Shown piece by piece: positions 23,548-32,717 of a DNA stretch of 64,000 nt. Positions within the stretch are counted from its first letter, which is position 1; every line of letters begins with the position of its first letter. Under the pieces are notes generated by a model. The model did no database searches and was not told where the DNA came from. It worked only from the letters and a program-made list of their open reading frames with translations. The stretch comes from an uncultured Clostridia bacterium (GTDB lineage Bacteria; Bacillota; Clostridia; Oscillospirales; Acutalibacteraceae). The position numbers and the translations under genes are program-made. The stretch lies in assembly GCA_937876205.1 (NCBI GenBank), contig CALEII010000004.1:1-64000 (forward strand), in the 5' to 3' direction.

Positions 23548-25179
23548 TTATACCAAAGTTCCGTTTCTGAAATAAACTTCACTCTCTGAGAATGAATATA
23601 TTCCCGAAACTCCTTTTCCCGTGACAAAATATGATGCCTCGGTGAAAGCAGGTATCACAACAGCGTGTGATATGAGCGACTGCTCACAGCTTTTGTACAC
23701 ATCAATTTTCTGCTCTTCGGTCATCTGACCTGACAGAGAATTGATAAGTGCATCATAATTTGAATTTTTATATCCCGAAACATTATAGTCAGAGGCTGAC
23801 ATATATGTTCTGAAATACTCTGCAGTGTTTGTGGCTGTGACAGTCACAGGCAGAAACGCAATCTGATAATTGCCTGAATTCAGCATACTGACAGCCTTTT
23901 CTCTTGACTGAACATCGATTTTTATGTCAAGACCGAATACCCTCTGCCAGAGCTGAATCTGTTTTGTGACGCCCTGCGCAAAATCCTCTGTTGTGAGTAC
24001 CGTAACTGTGGATTCAGTCAGTATATTCTCATTGTTGACAGTGGCACCTGAAAAATACTCCGCAGCTTTTTTTTCATCGTATGCTACAGGGTGAGGCGTG
24101 TACTCATAATGAGGAGCAAGCGAACTCAGAAGCACCCTGTCGGTCTTGCTTTCAATATAATCAGGCGGAGTGAGAAGTGACATATCAACTGCCGACGCAA
24201 ATGCCACTCTCAGGTCCGTAACTGCGAAATCAGCAGTGTTACCGTTAAACCAATACCCCCAGAGAACATCATTTCTTGCAGACAATGCAAAGCCCTTGTT
24301 CTCAGTAAACATTACGGAATCATATGCAGAAACATAGCCTGCATCATAGGTACCTGCTTCAATTTTACCGGCTACAGAAGAAGCGTCCTCAACATAATAA
24401 ACCCAAACTCTGTCATTGAGTGCCTTGCTTTCTCCCGTATAGAGAGGATTCTTCTCAAGTCTTATTACAGAGCCGTCACTCCAGCGGTAAACAATATATA
24501 CACCGTTACACAGCATATATTCCATTGCAAGACCGTATCTGCCACGGCAGGCATTGAAAAACTGCTCATTACAAGGCATTGCCGCAAGTCTTGTCAGATA
24601 ATACAGAAAATTCGGATCAGGCTGTTCAAGAGTTATTCTGAGAGTGTAATCGTCAACAGCCTCAACAGCAAGCTCACTTACCTGCTTTTTGCCTGCAAGA
24701 ATCAGTGCTGCGTTCTTTATTGAAGCAAGATATTTTCCGTCTGCAGCATTTGTGGCAGGGTCAACTGCACGCTTAAGACCGAAAACATAGTCCTTGGCAG
24801 TGACACGCTCGTCAAAATCTGCCGGTATACGTGATTTTTCGGCATCTGTGTCGCTCAGCTCCTCCTTTGAGGTGTTGGTAAGATACCATTTTGCATCACG
24901 TCTGAGTGAAAATGTATACACAAGGTCATCTGAAGAAACACTCCAGGTGTCTGCACCTGCAGGCACAATTCTGCCGTTTTCATCAACACGCACGAGTCCC
25001 TCAAAACAGTTGTATGCTATCATTTTTGATGATGCGTCTGCCGCTATCTGAGGGTCAATTGAAACAAAATCCTCAGTAACAGGATAATACAGCTGCATAT
25101 CGGTCTCTTCTTTTTTGCAAGATGAGAAAAGAGAACATATTAAAATCAGAATTAGTAAAAGTGAAATAAATTTTCGCAT
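23548..25179 (-). CDS. Peptide ABC transporter substrate-binding lipoprotein
   Basis: A 543-residue extracellular solute-binding protein of family 5 (OppA/DppA-like), anchored as a lipoprotein: the signal peptide MRKFISLLLILILICSLFSS ends before Cys 21. Domain signatures include YYPVTEDFVSIDPQIAADAS, AYNCFEGLVRVDENGRIVPA and YTFSLRRDAKWYLTN. It would capture oligopeptides or other solutes. No permease or ATPase genes adjoin it, so it either serves a transporter encoded elsewhere or has a sensory role. ATG 25179 follows CAGGTG. The longer frame from 25218 would bury the signal peptide and is rejected. Confidence 0.88.
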   Translation of the reverse strand: MRKFISLLLILILICSLFSSCKKEETDMQLYYPVTEDFVSIDPQIAADASSKMIAYNCFEGLVRVDENGRIVPAGADTWSVSSDDLVYTFSLRRDAKWYLTNTSKEELSDTDAEKSRIPADFDERVTAKDYVFGLKRAVDPATNAADGKYLASIKNAALILAGKKQVSELAVEAVDDYTLRITLEQPDPNFLYYLTRLAAMPCNEQFFNACRGRYGLAMEYMLCNGVYIVYRWSDGSVIRLEKNPLYTGESKALNDRVWVYYVEDASSVAGKIEAGTYDAGYVSAYDSVMFTENKGFALSARNDVLWGYWFNGNTADFAVTDLRVAFASAVDMSLLTPPDYIESKTDRVLLSSLAPHYEYTPHPVAYDEKKAAEYFSGATVNNENILTESTVTVLTTEDFAQGVTKQIQLWQRVFGLDIKIDVQSREKAVSMLNSGNYQIAFLPVTVTATNTAEYFRTYMSASDYNVSGYKNSNYDALINSLSGQMTEEQKIDVYKSCEQSLISHAVVIPAFTEASYFVTGKGVSGIYSFSESEVYFRNGTLV

Positions 25180-25268
25180 ATAAACACCTGAATGATTATT
25201 TGTCGGGTTTATCCTCAAGAAATCTTTGTTTTATCTTATCACAAAAAAATCTGTCTTGCAATATTAAA

Positions 25269-25300
25269 TTGACAAAGCAGGTGTTTTTTGATACTATAAT
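25269..25300 (+). promoter_or_regulatory. Promoter of the 25.3-kb dockerin gene
   Basis: TTGACA, 17 bases, TACTAT, overlapping a perfect TATAAT three bases further on. AAGGAG follows directly. Confidence 0.7.
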
Positions 25301-25318
25301 ATAAAAGGAGAGATAAAG

Positions 25319-25993
25319 ATGAAAAAGATGCTTTCAGTTCTGCTCGCTGTTGCCATATTGTTTTCTTTCGGTGCAATTGCTTCGGCAACAAGCTACAGAG
25401 ACCCTATTGACGGGATAAAAATGCACCCCGGTCTTAATCCCGTTGTGAAATTCATTGATAATAACAGATATGAATATACACTTTACGCCGTTGAGATGGA
25501 CGGCATAACAAACGCAGATATCAGCCTGATTTATCCCTCAAATATAATGGTTGAGGAGTTCAAAGAAAAAGGCGATTTCGATATGTGTATCCACCACGAC
25601 ACAGGTGACAGACTGAACATTTCATTTATGTATGAAACAGAAAACACAAGCGAAGCCTTCAAGCTTTTCACAGTCACTTTTTCATATATAGGTGAGCCTG
25701 AGTATCCGCAGGTCAATCTGACAAACCTTGCGGGCACATTCATAAAAACTGTCGCAGAGATTGTATTTATCAATGAAAAAGGTGATGAAATAACACTGAC
25801 TGCAGGCGATATTGATATGAACGGCAAAATAACAGCTGCCGATGCACGCCTTGTTCTCAGACATTCTTCAAAGCTTGAGACTCTTACAGCTGCTCAGCAG
25901 AAAAATGCAGATGTCAACGGTGACGGCAGAATCACATCATCCGATGCACGTCTCATTCTCCGTGTGGCATCGGGAATTGACAAGGGCTTCTGA
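25319..25993 (+). CDS. Secreted protein with cohesin-like domain and dockerin
   Basis: A 224-residue secreted protein. Signal peptide MKKMLSVLLAVAILFSFGAI (cleavage near ASA-TS). Residues about 35-150 are a beta-rich domain with a loose cohesin-like pattern (YTLYAVEMDGITNADISLIY, FKLFTVTFSYIGEPEYPQVN). A complete two-loop dockerin ends the protein (DIDMNGKITAADARLVLRHS and DVNGDGRITSSDARLILRVA). It resembles the 4607-5695 product in layout. AAAGGAGA precedes ATG 25319. The azlC gene starts two bases after its stop, but the link is probably only transcriptional. Its role may be attachment or assembly of surface enzymes. Confidence 0.75.
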   Translation: MKKMLSVLLAVAILFSFGAIASATSYRDPIDGIKMHPGLNPVVKFIDNNRYEYTLYAVEMDGITNADISLIYPSNIMVEEFKEKGDFDMCIHHDTGDRLNISFMYETENTSEAFKLFTVTFSYIGEPEYPQVNLTNLAGTFIKTVAEIVFINEKGDEITLTAGDIDMNGKITAADARLVLRHSSKLETLTAAQQKNADVNGDGRITSSDARLILRVASGIDKGF

Positions 25994-25995
25994 TT

Positions 25996-26706
25996 ATGAA
26001 TAATAAAGGAATCATAAAGCGGTCATTTCTGGCCGCTTTTCCCTATACAGTGCCTATTCTTGCAGGCTTTCTGTTTCTGGGAATCACATACGGAATATAT
26101 ATGAATGTATCGGGTTTCAGCTTTCTGTACCCGATGCTTATGAGTATGACTGTTTTTGCAGGCTCTGCCGAGTTCGTGACAGTCAGTATACTTCTGGGCG
26201 GATTCGAGCCACTGCAGGCTTTTCTTATGATACTTATGATAAATGCAAGACATCTTTTTTACGGCATTTCTCTGCTTGAAAAGTACCGTGGTACGGGCTG
26301 GAAGAAGTTTTATCTGATTTTCGGTATGTGCGATGAAAGCTTTTCGGTGAACTGCTCTGCAGAAATACCCGAGAATGCGGACAAAGGCTGGTTTATGTTT
26401 TTTGTCACACTTCTCAATCAGACCTATTGGGTGACGGGTGCAACCCTCGGCGGAATTTTCGGTTCATTTATCAGCTTTAACACCGAGGGCCTTGATTTCT
26501 GTATGACTGCAATGTTTGTGGTAATTTTTCTTGAAAACTGGCTCAAGGAGAAAAACCATACAAGCTCTGTCATCGGCATTATTCTGCCCGTAATCTGTCT
26601 TATAATTTTCGGACCCGATAAATTCATCATTCCTTCAATGCTTATGATAATTGCGGCACTGACATTTCTCAGACGGCCCCTTGAGAAAGGCGGTGCGGCA
26701 GTATGA
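25996..26706 (+). CDS. azlC: AzlC-family branched-chain amino acid exporter subunit
   Basis: A 236-residue integral membrane protein, the large subunit of the AzlCD exporter for branched-chain amino acids and analogues such as azaleucine. RSFLAAFPYTVPILAGFLFL, YGIYMNVSGFSFLYPMLMSM, FAGSAEFVTVSILLGGFEPL and INARHLFYGISLLEKYRGTG are typical. Several hydrophobic helices are visible. Its stop overlaps azlD (ATGA). It begins two bases after the dockerin gene, without an obvious ribosome site, and could depend on coupling. Confidence 0.92.
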   Translation: MNNKGIIKRSFLAAFPYTVPILAGFLFLGITYGIYMNVSGFSFLYPMLMSMTVFAGSAEFVTVSILLGGFEPLQAFLMILMINARHLFYGISLLEKYRGTGWKKFYLIFGMCDESFSVNCSAEIPENADKGWFMFFVTLLNQTYWVTGATLGGIFGSFISFNTEGLDFCMTAMFVVIFLENWLKEKNHTSSVIGIILPVICLIIFGPDKFIIPSMLMIIAALTFLRRPLEKGGAAV

Positions 26707-27029
26707 CTGTAACTGAGCAGATAATCACTGTTGCGATGGTGATTCTTGCAACGCTCATAACAAGATTTCTTCCATTTCTGATTTTCCCTGCAGGGAAAGA
26801 AACACCGAAATTTATAAAATACCTCGGCAAGGTACTCCCTGCCGCCGTTTTCGGTCTTCTTGCGGTATATTGCCTTAAAAATGTTAACTTTTCTGAATGC
26901 AGCCACGGCTTGCCTGAGCTGATTGCAGTGGCTGCTGTTGTCGGACTTCATCTGTGGAAAAGACAGATGCTTCTCTCAATTGCAGGCGGTACGGTAATCT
27001 ATATGCTTCTGGTTCAGCTTGTTTTTTAG
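26703..27029 (+). CDS. azlD: AzlD-family branched-chain amino acid exporter subunit
   Basis: A 108-residue membrane protein with three to four helices, the small subunit that pairs with AzlC. ATLITRFLPFLIFPAGKETP, then FIKYLGKVLPAAVFGLLAVY are characteristic. The ATGA overlap with azlC implies coupled translation and equal amounts of the subunits. No regulator of the Lrp type lies next to it. Confidence 0.92.
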   Translation: MTVTEQIITVAMVILATLITRFLPFLIFPAGKETPKFIKYLGKVLPAAVFGLLAVYCLKNVNFSECSHGLPELIAVAAVVGLHLWKRQMLLSIAGGTVIYMLLVQLVF

Positions 27030-27049
27030 AAAAGTTTACCTTTTTGTAA

Positions 27050-27078
27050 TTGAAAAACTGTTATCAATGTGTTATATT
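27050..27078 (+). promoter_or_regulatory. Promoter of the alpha/beta hydrolase gene
   Basis: TTGAAA, 17 bases, TATATT. Confidence 0.65.
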
Positions 27079-27107
27079 ATTAAAAAAAAGTGATAGGAGA
27101 ATTTTTT

Positions 27108-28553
27108 ATGAACAAGGTTTTCAGATCATCAATCAGCATTCTTCTTACTGTTCTTCTTGCGTTCTCTGTCGTTATCTTTCCGTCTGCAGAGGAGTCTGCA
27201 GTCACTCCCGACAAGTGCATATGCGGTGAAGAGCCTGAGATTTATGTTGCTGCTCTCGGCAGTGCAACACTTTATCAGAATGCAGACACAGAAAATGAAA
27301 AAGTTATCTTCCGTCCCGAAACAAGCACCTATGTGAAGCTTATAGCAAAGCTTCTCGGTCCTCTTGTTTCAGTTATCATCACAAAGGATTATGACGCATT
27401 TACAGATGCGCTCATCCCTGCCGTAAATGATGTCTTCGGTGCTCTCGCAAACGATGAAGAAGGCAACTCAACACCTGATGTCACAACAAAAGAGGAGCTT
27501 CCCACAGACCCCACTCACGGGCTCACAGGAAACTACTACTTCGGCTATGACTTCCGTGCTGACCCCCTTGTTGTTGCAGATGAACTCAACACATATATAA
27601 ACCACGTCCTTGAGCTGACAGGTCACGACAAGGTAAGACTTCGTGCATCATCAATGGGCGGCGTTATGACAATGTCATATTTCTATGAATACGGATATGA
27701 GAAAGTCAAGTCTGTTATTTTCCAGTGCTGTCCTCTTCAGGGCACTGCTGTCGCAGGTGACCTTTTCAACGGCAGAATTGAAATAACAGAGGATTCCGTC
27801 TACCGTTATGCACAGACAGCACTCCCCTCACTTCTTGACGGCTTCACAGAAAAGCTTGTTCTCGGTCTTGTGGGTATTGTTTATAAGAGTGGCTTCCTCG
27901 GAAGTGTACTCGATAAGGTACAGCCGGTTCTTGACAACTGCGCTCCCAGAGTATTTGATGAGCTTCTGATTCCCGTTTTCAGATCAAACTGCGGTATATG
28001 GTCATTCGTTCCGGACGAATACTACGAAAGTGCAAAGGTATTTATGCTCGGTGACAATCCCAATGCAGTCCTTGAAGCAAGAATTGATGAATACCATTAC
28101 AACGTTCAGCAGAGGGCAGGAGAAATTCTCAACGATGTTCTCGACAACGGTGTGCCTGTAATGATTCTCGCAGGTACAGCAATACAGAGAACTCCTCTTG
28201 TTCCCACATGGCACAATGACTCTGACGGAACCGTTGACACAAAGTACGCATCAGTTGGCGGCACAATCGCAGAGCTTGGTACAACACTCGGTGACGGTTA
28301 TGTTCAGGCTGTTGACTGCGGACACAAGCATATTTCACCCGACAACAGAATTGATGCTTCCACATGTCTTCTTCCCGAAAACACTTGGTTTGTCACACCT
28401 ATGCTCCACAGCACAACACACGACGGACACGGTGAGCTTTACCGTTGGTTCTTCTCAAATGACGATGAGGGTGTGAACATCTGGTCAAACCCCGATTATC
28501 CTCAGTTCCTCGTAAATGATGTGGATGCACAGACACTCACACCTCAGAAATAA
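27108..28553 (+). CDS. Secreted alpha/beta-hydrolase (lipase-like)
   Basis: A 481-residue secreted protein with a signal peptide (to about residue 27, VVIFPSAEE). The nucleophile elbow is RASSMGGVMTMSYFYEYGYE, where S182 stands in an A-S-S-M-G version of the GxSxG motif. YFGYDFRADPLVVADELNTY and the GHDKVRLRAS strand before the elbow resemble PGAP1/LCAT-like acyl hydrolases. A late HGHGELYRW-type segment (TTHDGHGELYRWFFSND) may carry the catalytic His. The substrate is probably a lipid ester. AGGAGA precedes ATG 27108. An in-frame ATG at 27090 lies upstream of that site and is rejected. Confidence 0.75.
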   Translation: MNKVFRSSISILLTVLLAFSVVIFPSAEESAVTPDKCICGEEPEIYVAALGSATLYQNADTENEKVIFRPETSTYVKLIAKLLGPLVSVIITKDYDAFTDALIPAVNDVFGALANDEEGNSTPDVTTKEELPTDPTHGLTGNYYFGYDFRADPLVVADELNTYINHVLELTGHDKVRLRASSMGGVMTMSYFYEYGYEKVKSVIFQCCPLQGTAVAGDLFNGRIEITEDSVYRYAQTALPSLLDGFTEKLVLGLVGIVYKSGFLGSVLDKVQPVLDNCAPRVFDELLIPVFRSNCGIWSFVPDEYYESAKVFMLGDNPNAVLEARIDEYHYNVQQRAGEILNDVLDNGVPVMILAGTAIQRTPLVPTWHNDSDGTVDTKYASVGGTIAELGTTLGDGYVQAVDCGHKHISPDNRIDASTCLLPENTWFVTPMLHSTTHDGHGELYRWFFSNDDEGVNIWSNPDYPQFLVNDVDAQTLTPQK

Positions 28554-28566
28554 TAAACCAATATCA

Positions 28567-28605
28567 GGGGCTGTAAAAACGATAGTTTTTTTGCAGCCTC
28601 TTTTT
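28567..28605 (+). terminator. Terminator after the alpha/beta hydrolase gene
   Basis: GGCTGTAAAAAC pairs with GTTTTTTTGCAGCC around GATA and is followed by CTTTTT. Confidence 0.85.
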
Positions 28606-28632
28606 CTTTCCTTGTTTTGCATAAAAAAGTGC

Positions 28633-28661
28633 TTGTATTTACAAAAATTATAATGTATAAT
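28633..28661 (+). promoter_or_regulatory. Promoter of the 28.7-kb membrane protein gene
   Basis: TTGTAT, 17 bases, TATAAT. Confidence 0.6.
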
Positions 28662-28692
28662 ATATTTTAACTATTTATCAGGAGTTGAGAAA

Positions 28693-30564
28693 ATGAGCGA
28701 TCCTATTAAAGTTGATTTCTCTGACAAGGGTAAGGGCAGAGGCTCTTCATCCACTAAAGAGGTTTATATTCCTCCCGAAAAGGCAGGGCTCAAAATTGCA
28801 CTGAGCATTCTGCTTACAGCTATCGGCGGTGCCGTTGCATACTACTTTATGCTGCCCGCAATGAATTTCGGCGCACTTGAGTTCTATATTTTCTGGGCTG
28901 TTGTGGTTGCAATATTCATCGGTGCAAATGTTCTTTTATCAAAGGCGTTTATGCGTCCCGAGTACATTCCCTATGTAAAAAGGGTTTCAATTGCACCCGT
29001 AATCATTGCTGTGATACTCGGTCTTGTGCTGCTTGTGGGCTATCTTACATCAAGCGTATTCTTCAGAGCTGCATCTTACAGCGAGCTTCTTTCTTTCAGT
29101 GAAAGCGGTGAGCTCAATTCAAGTGTTACAAAAATCGACAGCACAGTTGATTTCAAAAACGTTGCAATGATAGACAAGGCTGCAGCAGAAAAGCTTGCAG
29201 ACAAGGTGCTCGGTGACCTTGCGACAATCGGTCTTGAGTCTCAGTTTGAGCTTGCTACAGACTATTCAACACAGATTAACTATAAGGGTGCTCCCTGCAG
29301 AGTCTATCCTCTCAGATACGGAAACTTCTTCAAGTGGCTCAACAATACAAAAGACGGTTTCCCCGGCTATGTTATCGTCAATATGAACACTCAGGAGACT
29401 GAATTTGTTCTTCTCGGCGAAGGTACATCTGAAGGATATATCAAGTATTCTCCCACAGAATATCTTCAGAAAAGACTTGACCGTATAATCCGTTTTGAAT
29501 ACCCCACAGCGATTTTCGGCAACATTTCATTTGAAATTGATGATAACGGAACTCCCTTCTGGATCTGTGAGGTTATAGAAAAGAAAATCGGTCTTATCGG
29601 CGGTGACGATGTCAAGGCAATAGTTATGGTCGATGCTGTCACAGGCGAATCTGTATACTATACAATAGAAGAGGTTATTGCAGGTGAAACATCTGCCGAT
29701 GCATCAGGTGAAGTAAAAAATCTCTCCTGGATTGACCAGGCTTACAATGCAGACCTTCTTGTTCAGCAGTATAACTACTACGGCACATATCTTAACGGCT
29801 TCTGGAACTCAATTTTCGGTCAGTCAGGCGTTAAGAAGGCAACTGTAGGCTCAAGCTACATCGCAATGGACGACGACGTTTACATCTATACAGGTGTTAC
29901 AAGCGTTACTGCAGACGAATCTATTCTCGGTTTCATCCTTATCAACCAGAGAACAAAGGAAGCTATGTTCTACACAACAACAGGTGCAACTGAAGCTGCT
30001 GCTCAGAATTCAGCTCAGGGCGCACTTTCAGATAAGGGCTGGAGCGCAACATTCCCCCTGCTTATAAACCTTGACGGCGAAGCAACATACTTTATGTCAA
30101 TGAAGGACGCAAGCAATGTAGTTAAAGGTTATGCAATGGTAAACGTAAGCAACTACAACATCGTTGCAACTGATGCCGCAGACGGTAATCCTGACCTTGT
30201 AAAGTGTATTCAGAACTATGCCGGAGTCCTCAAGGACAACAAAAATGTTGTAATAGATGTTGACACATCTGTTGCTCCCGAAATAATCGTTGACAGCAAC
30301 ACTCCCGACAGCAAGCCCGCAGAACTGAGCATAACAGGCACTGTCACAGATATCAGAAGCCAGATAGAAAACGGCTCCACCTGCTATTACATTGCACTTT
30401 CAGGTGCTGATAAGTATATCAGAGTTTCAGCAGATGATGTTCCCGAAGCAATCTTCTTTGCAAAGGGTGATTCACTTACAGTGACATATAAAGAATCAGA
30501 TGTAAGCGAAAACTGGATAGAAACAGCAAATATCGCTCTTGCAGAAACAGAAACAGCTGCTTAA
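28693..30564 (+). CDS. Large membrane protein with repeated beta segments, unknown function
   Basis: A 623-residue protein I do not recognise. The first 35 residues are charged and cytoplasmic. Three or four membrane helices follow (IALSILLTAIGGAVAYYFML, FYIFWAVVVAIFIGANVLLS, VIIAVILGLVLLVGYLTSSV). The remaining 480 residues, presumably outside, contain a recurring short pattern: GYVIVNMNTQETEFV, AIVMVDAVTGESVYY, GFILINQRTKEAMFY, GYAMVNVSNYNIVAT. Each is a beta-strand, a polar turn and another strand, as in PepSY-like or propeller-type repeats. A C-terminal domain of about 75 residues (LSITGTVTDIRSQIENGSTC) resembles a small OB-like fold. The gene stands alone between promoter and terminator. 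CAGGAG precedes ATG 28693. Confidence 0.7.
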   Translation: MSDPIKVDFSDKGKGRGSSSTKEVYIPPEKAGLKIALSILLTAIGGAVAYYFMLPAMNFGALEFYIFWAVVVAIFIGANVLLSKAFMRPEYIPYVKRVSIAPVIIAVILGLVLLVGYLTSSVFFRAASYSELLSFSESGELNSSVTKIDSTVDFKNVAMIDKAAAEKLADKVLGDLATIGLESQFELATDYSTQINYKGAPCRVYPLRYGNFFKWLNNTKDGFPGYVIVNMNTQETEFVLLGEGTSEGYIKYSPTEYLQKRLDRIIRFEYPTAIFGNISFEIDDNGTPFWICEVIEKKIGLIGGDDVKAIVMVDAVTGESVYYTIEEVIAGETSADASGEVKNLSWIDQAYNADLLVQQYNYYGTYLNGFWNSIFGQSGVKKATVGSSYIAMDDDVYIYTGVTSVTADESILGFILINQRTKEAMFYTTTGATEAAAQNSAQGALSDKGWSATFPLLINLDGEATYFMSMKDASNVVKGYAMVNVSNYNIVATDAADGNPDLVKCIQNYAGVLKDNKNVVIDVDTSVAPEIIVDSNTPDSKPAELSITGTVTDIRSQIENGSTCYYIALSGADKYIRVSADDVPEAIFFAKGDSLTVTYKESDVSENWIETANIALAETETAA

Positions 30565-30577
30565 CAGCAGTAAAAAG

Positions 30578-30608
30578 AACAACGGACACGTTTTGTGTCC
30601 GTTGTTTT
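30578..30608. terminator. Terminator between the membrane protein and TetR genes
   Basis: AACAACGGACAC and its exact inverse around GTTTT, then TT. Confidence 0.9.
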
Positions 30609-30618
30609 GCATTATTAT

Positions 30619-31218
30619 TTACAATATATTTATCAATCCTACTGCGCCGCCTGTAATCATTTCAGCGGCAATGAGAGCGAGCTCATCCATTGTGATGCCC
30701 GTATCACCCTTAAGCCATCTGAGATACATAGAAATTGTGCCGGAGGCAATAAACTCTGCAGTCAGCTTCAGCCTTTCATTTGCAGAGGTATTTTTTTTAC
30801 CGTACATTTCAATAAGCTCATCACTGAGAATATCTTTTATCATAAACATAAAATCAGTGAAATCATTGTTTTTTGCTATGCTTTTAAACAGATCTATTTT
30901 TTCGCTTATGATTTCATTTATTCCGGTAAAGAATTCATATGCACTGCCGTTGCCGGTAGAAAACTCAATTATTTCGTCTTTGATAATTGACACAACCATA
31001 TTTCCCAGGTCATTATACAGGTCAGAAATGCTTTCATAGTGCAGATAAAAGGTTTTTCTGTCTATATTTGCAATCTTTGAAAGCTCCGTAATGGTTATTT
31101 TTGAAATATCCTTTTCCTGAAGCAGATGTATAAATGCACCGATTATTGCCTTCTTTGTTTTTATCTGACGCCTGTCAAGATTCTGTCTGTAATACAGTGC
31201 GTGCTCGATTTTGCTCAT
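30619..31218 (-). CDS. TetR-family regulator with TetR_C-type dimer domain
   Basis: A 199-residue TetR-family protein. The DNA-binding domain is at about residues 18-65 (TKKAIIGAFIHLLQEKDISK, ITELSKIANIDRKTFYLHYE). The C-terminal half (FTDFMFMIKDILSDELIEMY, EFIASGTISMYLRWLKGDTG) resembles the DhaS-like subclass, whose members often activate or repress a neighbouring gene. The divergent secreted metallophosphoesterase at 31464 is the nearest candidate target. The target is inferred only. Confidence 0.85.
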   Translation of the reverse strand: MSKIEHALYYRQNLDRRQIKTKKAIIGAFIHLLQEKDISKITITELSKIANIDRKTFYLHYESISDLYNDLGNMVVSIIKDEIIEFSTGNGSAYEFFTGINEIISEKIDLFKSIAKNNDFTDFMFMIKDILSDELIEMYGKKNTSANERLKLTAEFIASGTISMYLRWLKGDTGITMDELALIAAEMITGGAVGLINIL

Positions 31219-31252
31219 AAAAATTCACCGGATTTCTGTTGATTTCTCAGTT

Positions 31253-31281
31253 ATTATACACCCAAAAACAGGAATAGTCAA
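31253..31281 (-). promoter_or_regulatory. Promoter of the second TetR gene
   Basis: On the minus strand TTGACT, 17 bases, TATAAT. Confidence 0.7.
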
Positions 31282-31403
31282 CAGATTGCGTATTATTTCT
31301 CCTTTTGCTGACTTATACTCACCGTATTCTGTGACTTTCTCTCAAACAGAAGTTTATAATTATGTTAAAATATTATAAATTTTTTTATGATACTTAAAAA
31401 ATA

Positions 31404-31431
31404 TTGACAAAAAAATATTTTTAACTATAAT
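31404..31431 (+). promoter_or_regulatory. Promoter of the secreted metallophosphoesterase
   Basis: TTGACA, 16 bases, TATAAT. Confidence 0.7.
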
Positions 31432-31463
31432 TGAATTGTTAAAATTAAACGGAGGTTTTTTAT

Positions 31464-32615
31464 ATGAAAAAATGTATTTCTGTACTTCTTGCAGTTGTAA
31501 TGCTTATGTGTGCAAGCATTTCTGTTTTTGCAGCAACACCTGCAGAAGAAGCAAAGCTTCAGTTCAACGAAGACGGAAGCTTTAAAATTATGAACATTTC
31601 AGATATTCAGGACCAGGAAAATCTGCTCAAGGTAACAGCAGACTTTATGGCTGCTGCGATCGAAGCTGAACAGCCCGACCTTATCATCCTTACCGGTGAT
31701 AACATTTCAGGCAATTCAATCGTTGCCAACAAGACAGAGCAGGCTATCAGAGCAGTTATGAATGTTCTTGATCCGTTCGGCATTCCCGTTGCTATCGTTT
31801 TCGGTAATCATGACGAAGAATCCGGCGTAAGCAAAGAAGAACAGATGGCTATCTACAACTCATATGACTGCGATATTTCATATGATGACGGTGAAGCTCT
31901 CTGGGGCTGCGGCACATACAACGTTCCCATCTACTCATCAACAGATGATACAGATGTAGTTTTCAACTGCTGGATGTTCGACACAGGCAACCGTGACGAA
32001 GACGGTGAATACGACCACGTAAAACAGGACCAGCTTGATTGGTATAAGGCAAAATCAGCTGAACTCAAGGCTGCAAACGGCGGCGAAGCAGTGCCCTCAA
32101 TCGCATTCCAGCACATTATCGTCCCCGAAATCTTTGAAGCACTTGATGTTGTTGATGCTTCAACTCCCGGTGCAGTAGCAAAGCTCGGCAATTACTATGC
32201 TCTTCCCGAAACTGCAGCAGAAGGCAGCTTTATGGGTGAAGCACCCTGTCCTTCAGGCACAAACGGCGGTGAATTTGATGCATTCCTTGAGTGTGGAGAT
32301 GTTCTTGCAGTTGTTTCAGGTCACGACCACACAAACTCATTCATAGTTCCTCACAAGGGTATCGATATCATCAACACTCCCACATGCGGCTTCAGGTCAT
32401 ACGGCAGCAGCGAGTCAAGAGGTATCAGAATCTTTGAGCTCAACGAGTCAACTCCTGCTGAATATACAACAAGAATTATTACTTTTGAAGAATTCTTTGC
32501 TGATGACGCAGGAATGATGTTTACAGCTAAATTCTATAGTTTTATCGGCGACCTTATGACATTCTTCTACGGTCTCTGGGCTAAGCTGGCAAGCTTTCTT
32601 GGCATTAACGGCTAA
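31464..32615 (+). CDS. Secreted metallophosphoesterase
   Basis: A 383-residue secreted calcineurin-like phosphoesterase. After a signal peptide (to about residue 23, SISVFAATP) come the dimetal motifs in order: NISDIQDQ, ILTGDNIS, VFGNHDEESG, IAFQHIIV and SGHDHTNSF. All metal ligands appear intact, unlike the two modules of the protein at 50864. The closest described relatives are purple-acid-phosphatase-like enzymes of plants and bacteria. A hydrophobic C-terminal segment (FYSFIGDLMTFFYGLWAKLA) could anchor it to the membrane. GGAGG precedes ATG 31464. Confidence 0.88.
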   Translation: MKKCISVLLAVVMLMCASISVFAATPAEEAKLQFNEDGSFKIMNISDIQDQENLLKVTADFMAAAIEAEQPDLIILTGDNISGNSIVANKTEQAIRAVMNVLDPFGIPVAIVFGNHDEESGVSKEEQMAIYNSYDCDISYDDGEALWGCGTYNVPIYSSTDDTDVVFNCWMFDTGNRDEDGEYDHVKQDQLDWYKAKSAELKAANGGEAVPSIAFQHIIVPEIFEALDVVDASTPGAVAKLGNYYALPETAAEGSFMGEAPCPSGTNGGEFDAFLECGDVLAVVSGHDHTNSFIVPHKGIDIINTPTCGFRSYGSSESRGIRIFELNESTPAEYTTRIITFEEFFADDAGMMFTAKFYSFIGDLMTFFYGLWAKLASFLGING

Positions 32616-32628
32616 TCAGGAAAATTCG

Positions 32629-32658
32629 GGGTGCACTATAATGTGCACCTCTTTTTTA
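32629..32658 (+). terminator. Terminator after the metallophosphoesterase gene
   Basis: GGTGCAC-TATAAT-GTGCACC followed by TCTTTTTT. Confidence 0.92.
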
Positions 32659-32666
32659 TTTATATG

Positions 32667-32695
32667 TTGAAAAAAATACCTGACAGTGATATAAT
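32667..32695 (+). promoter_or_regulatory. Promoter of the 32.7-kb gene
   Basis: TTGAAA, 17 bases, TATAAT. Confidence 0.72.
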
Positions 32696-32717
32696 CAGTC
32701 TGAAAGGAGGAACTGTA

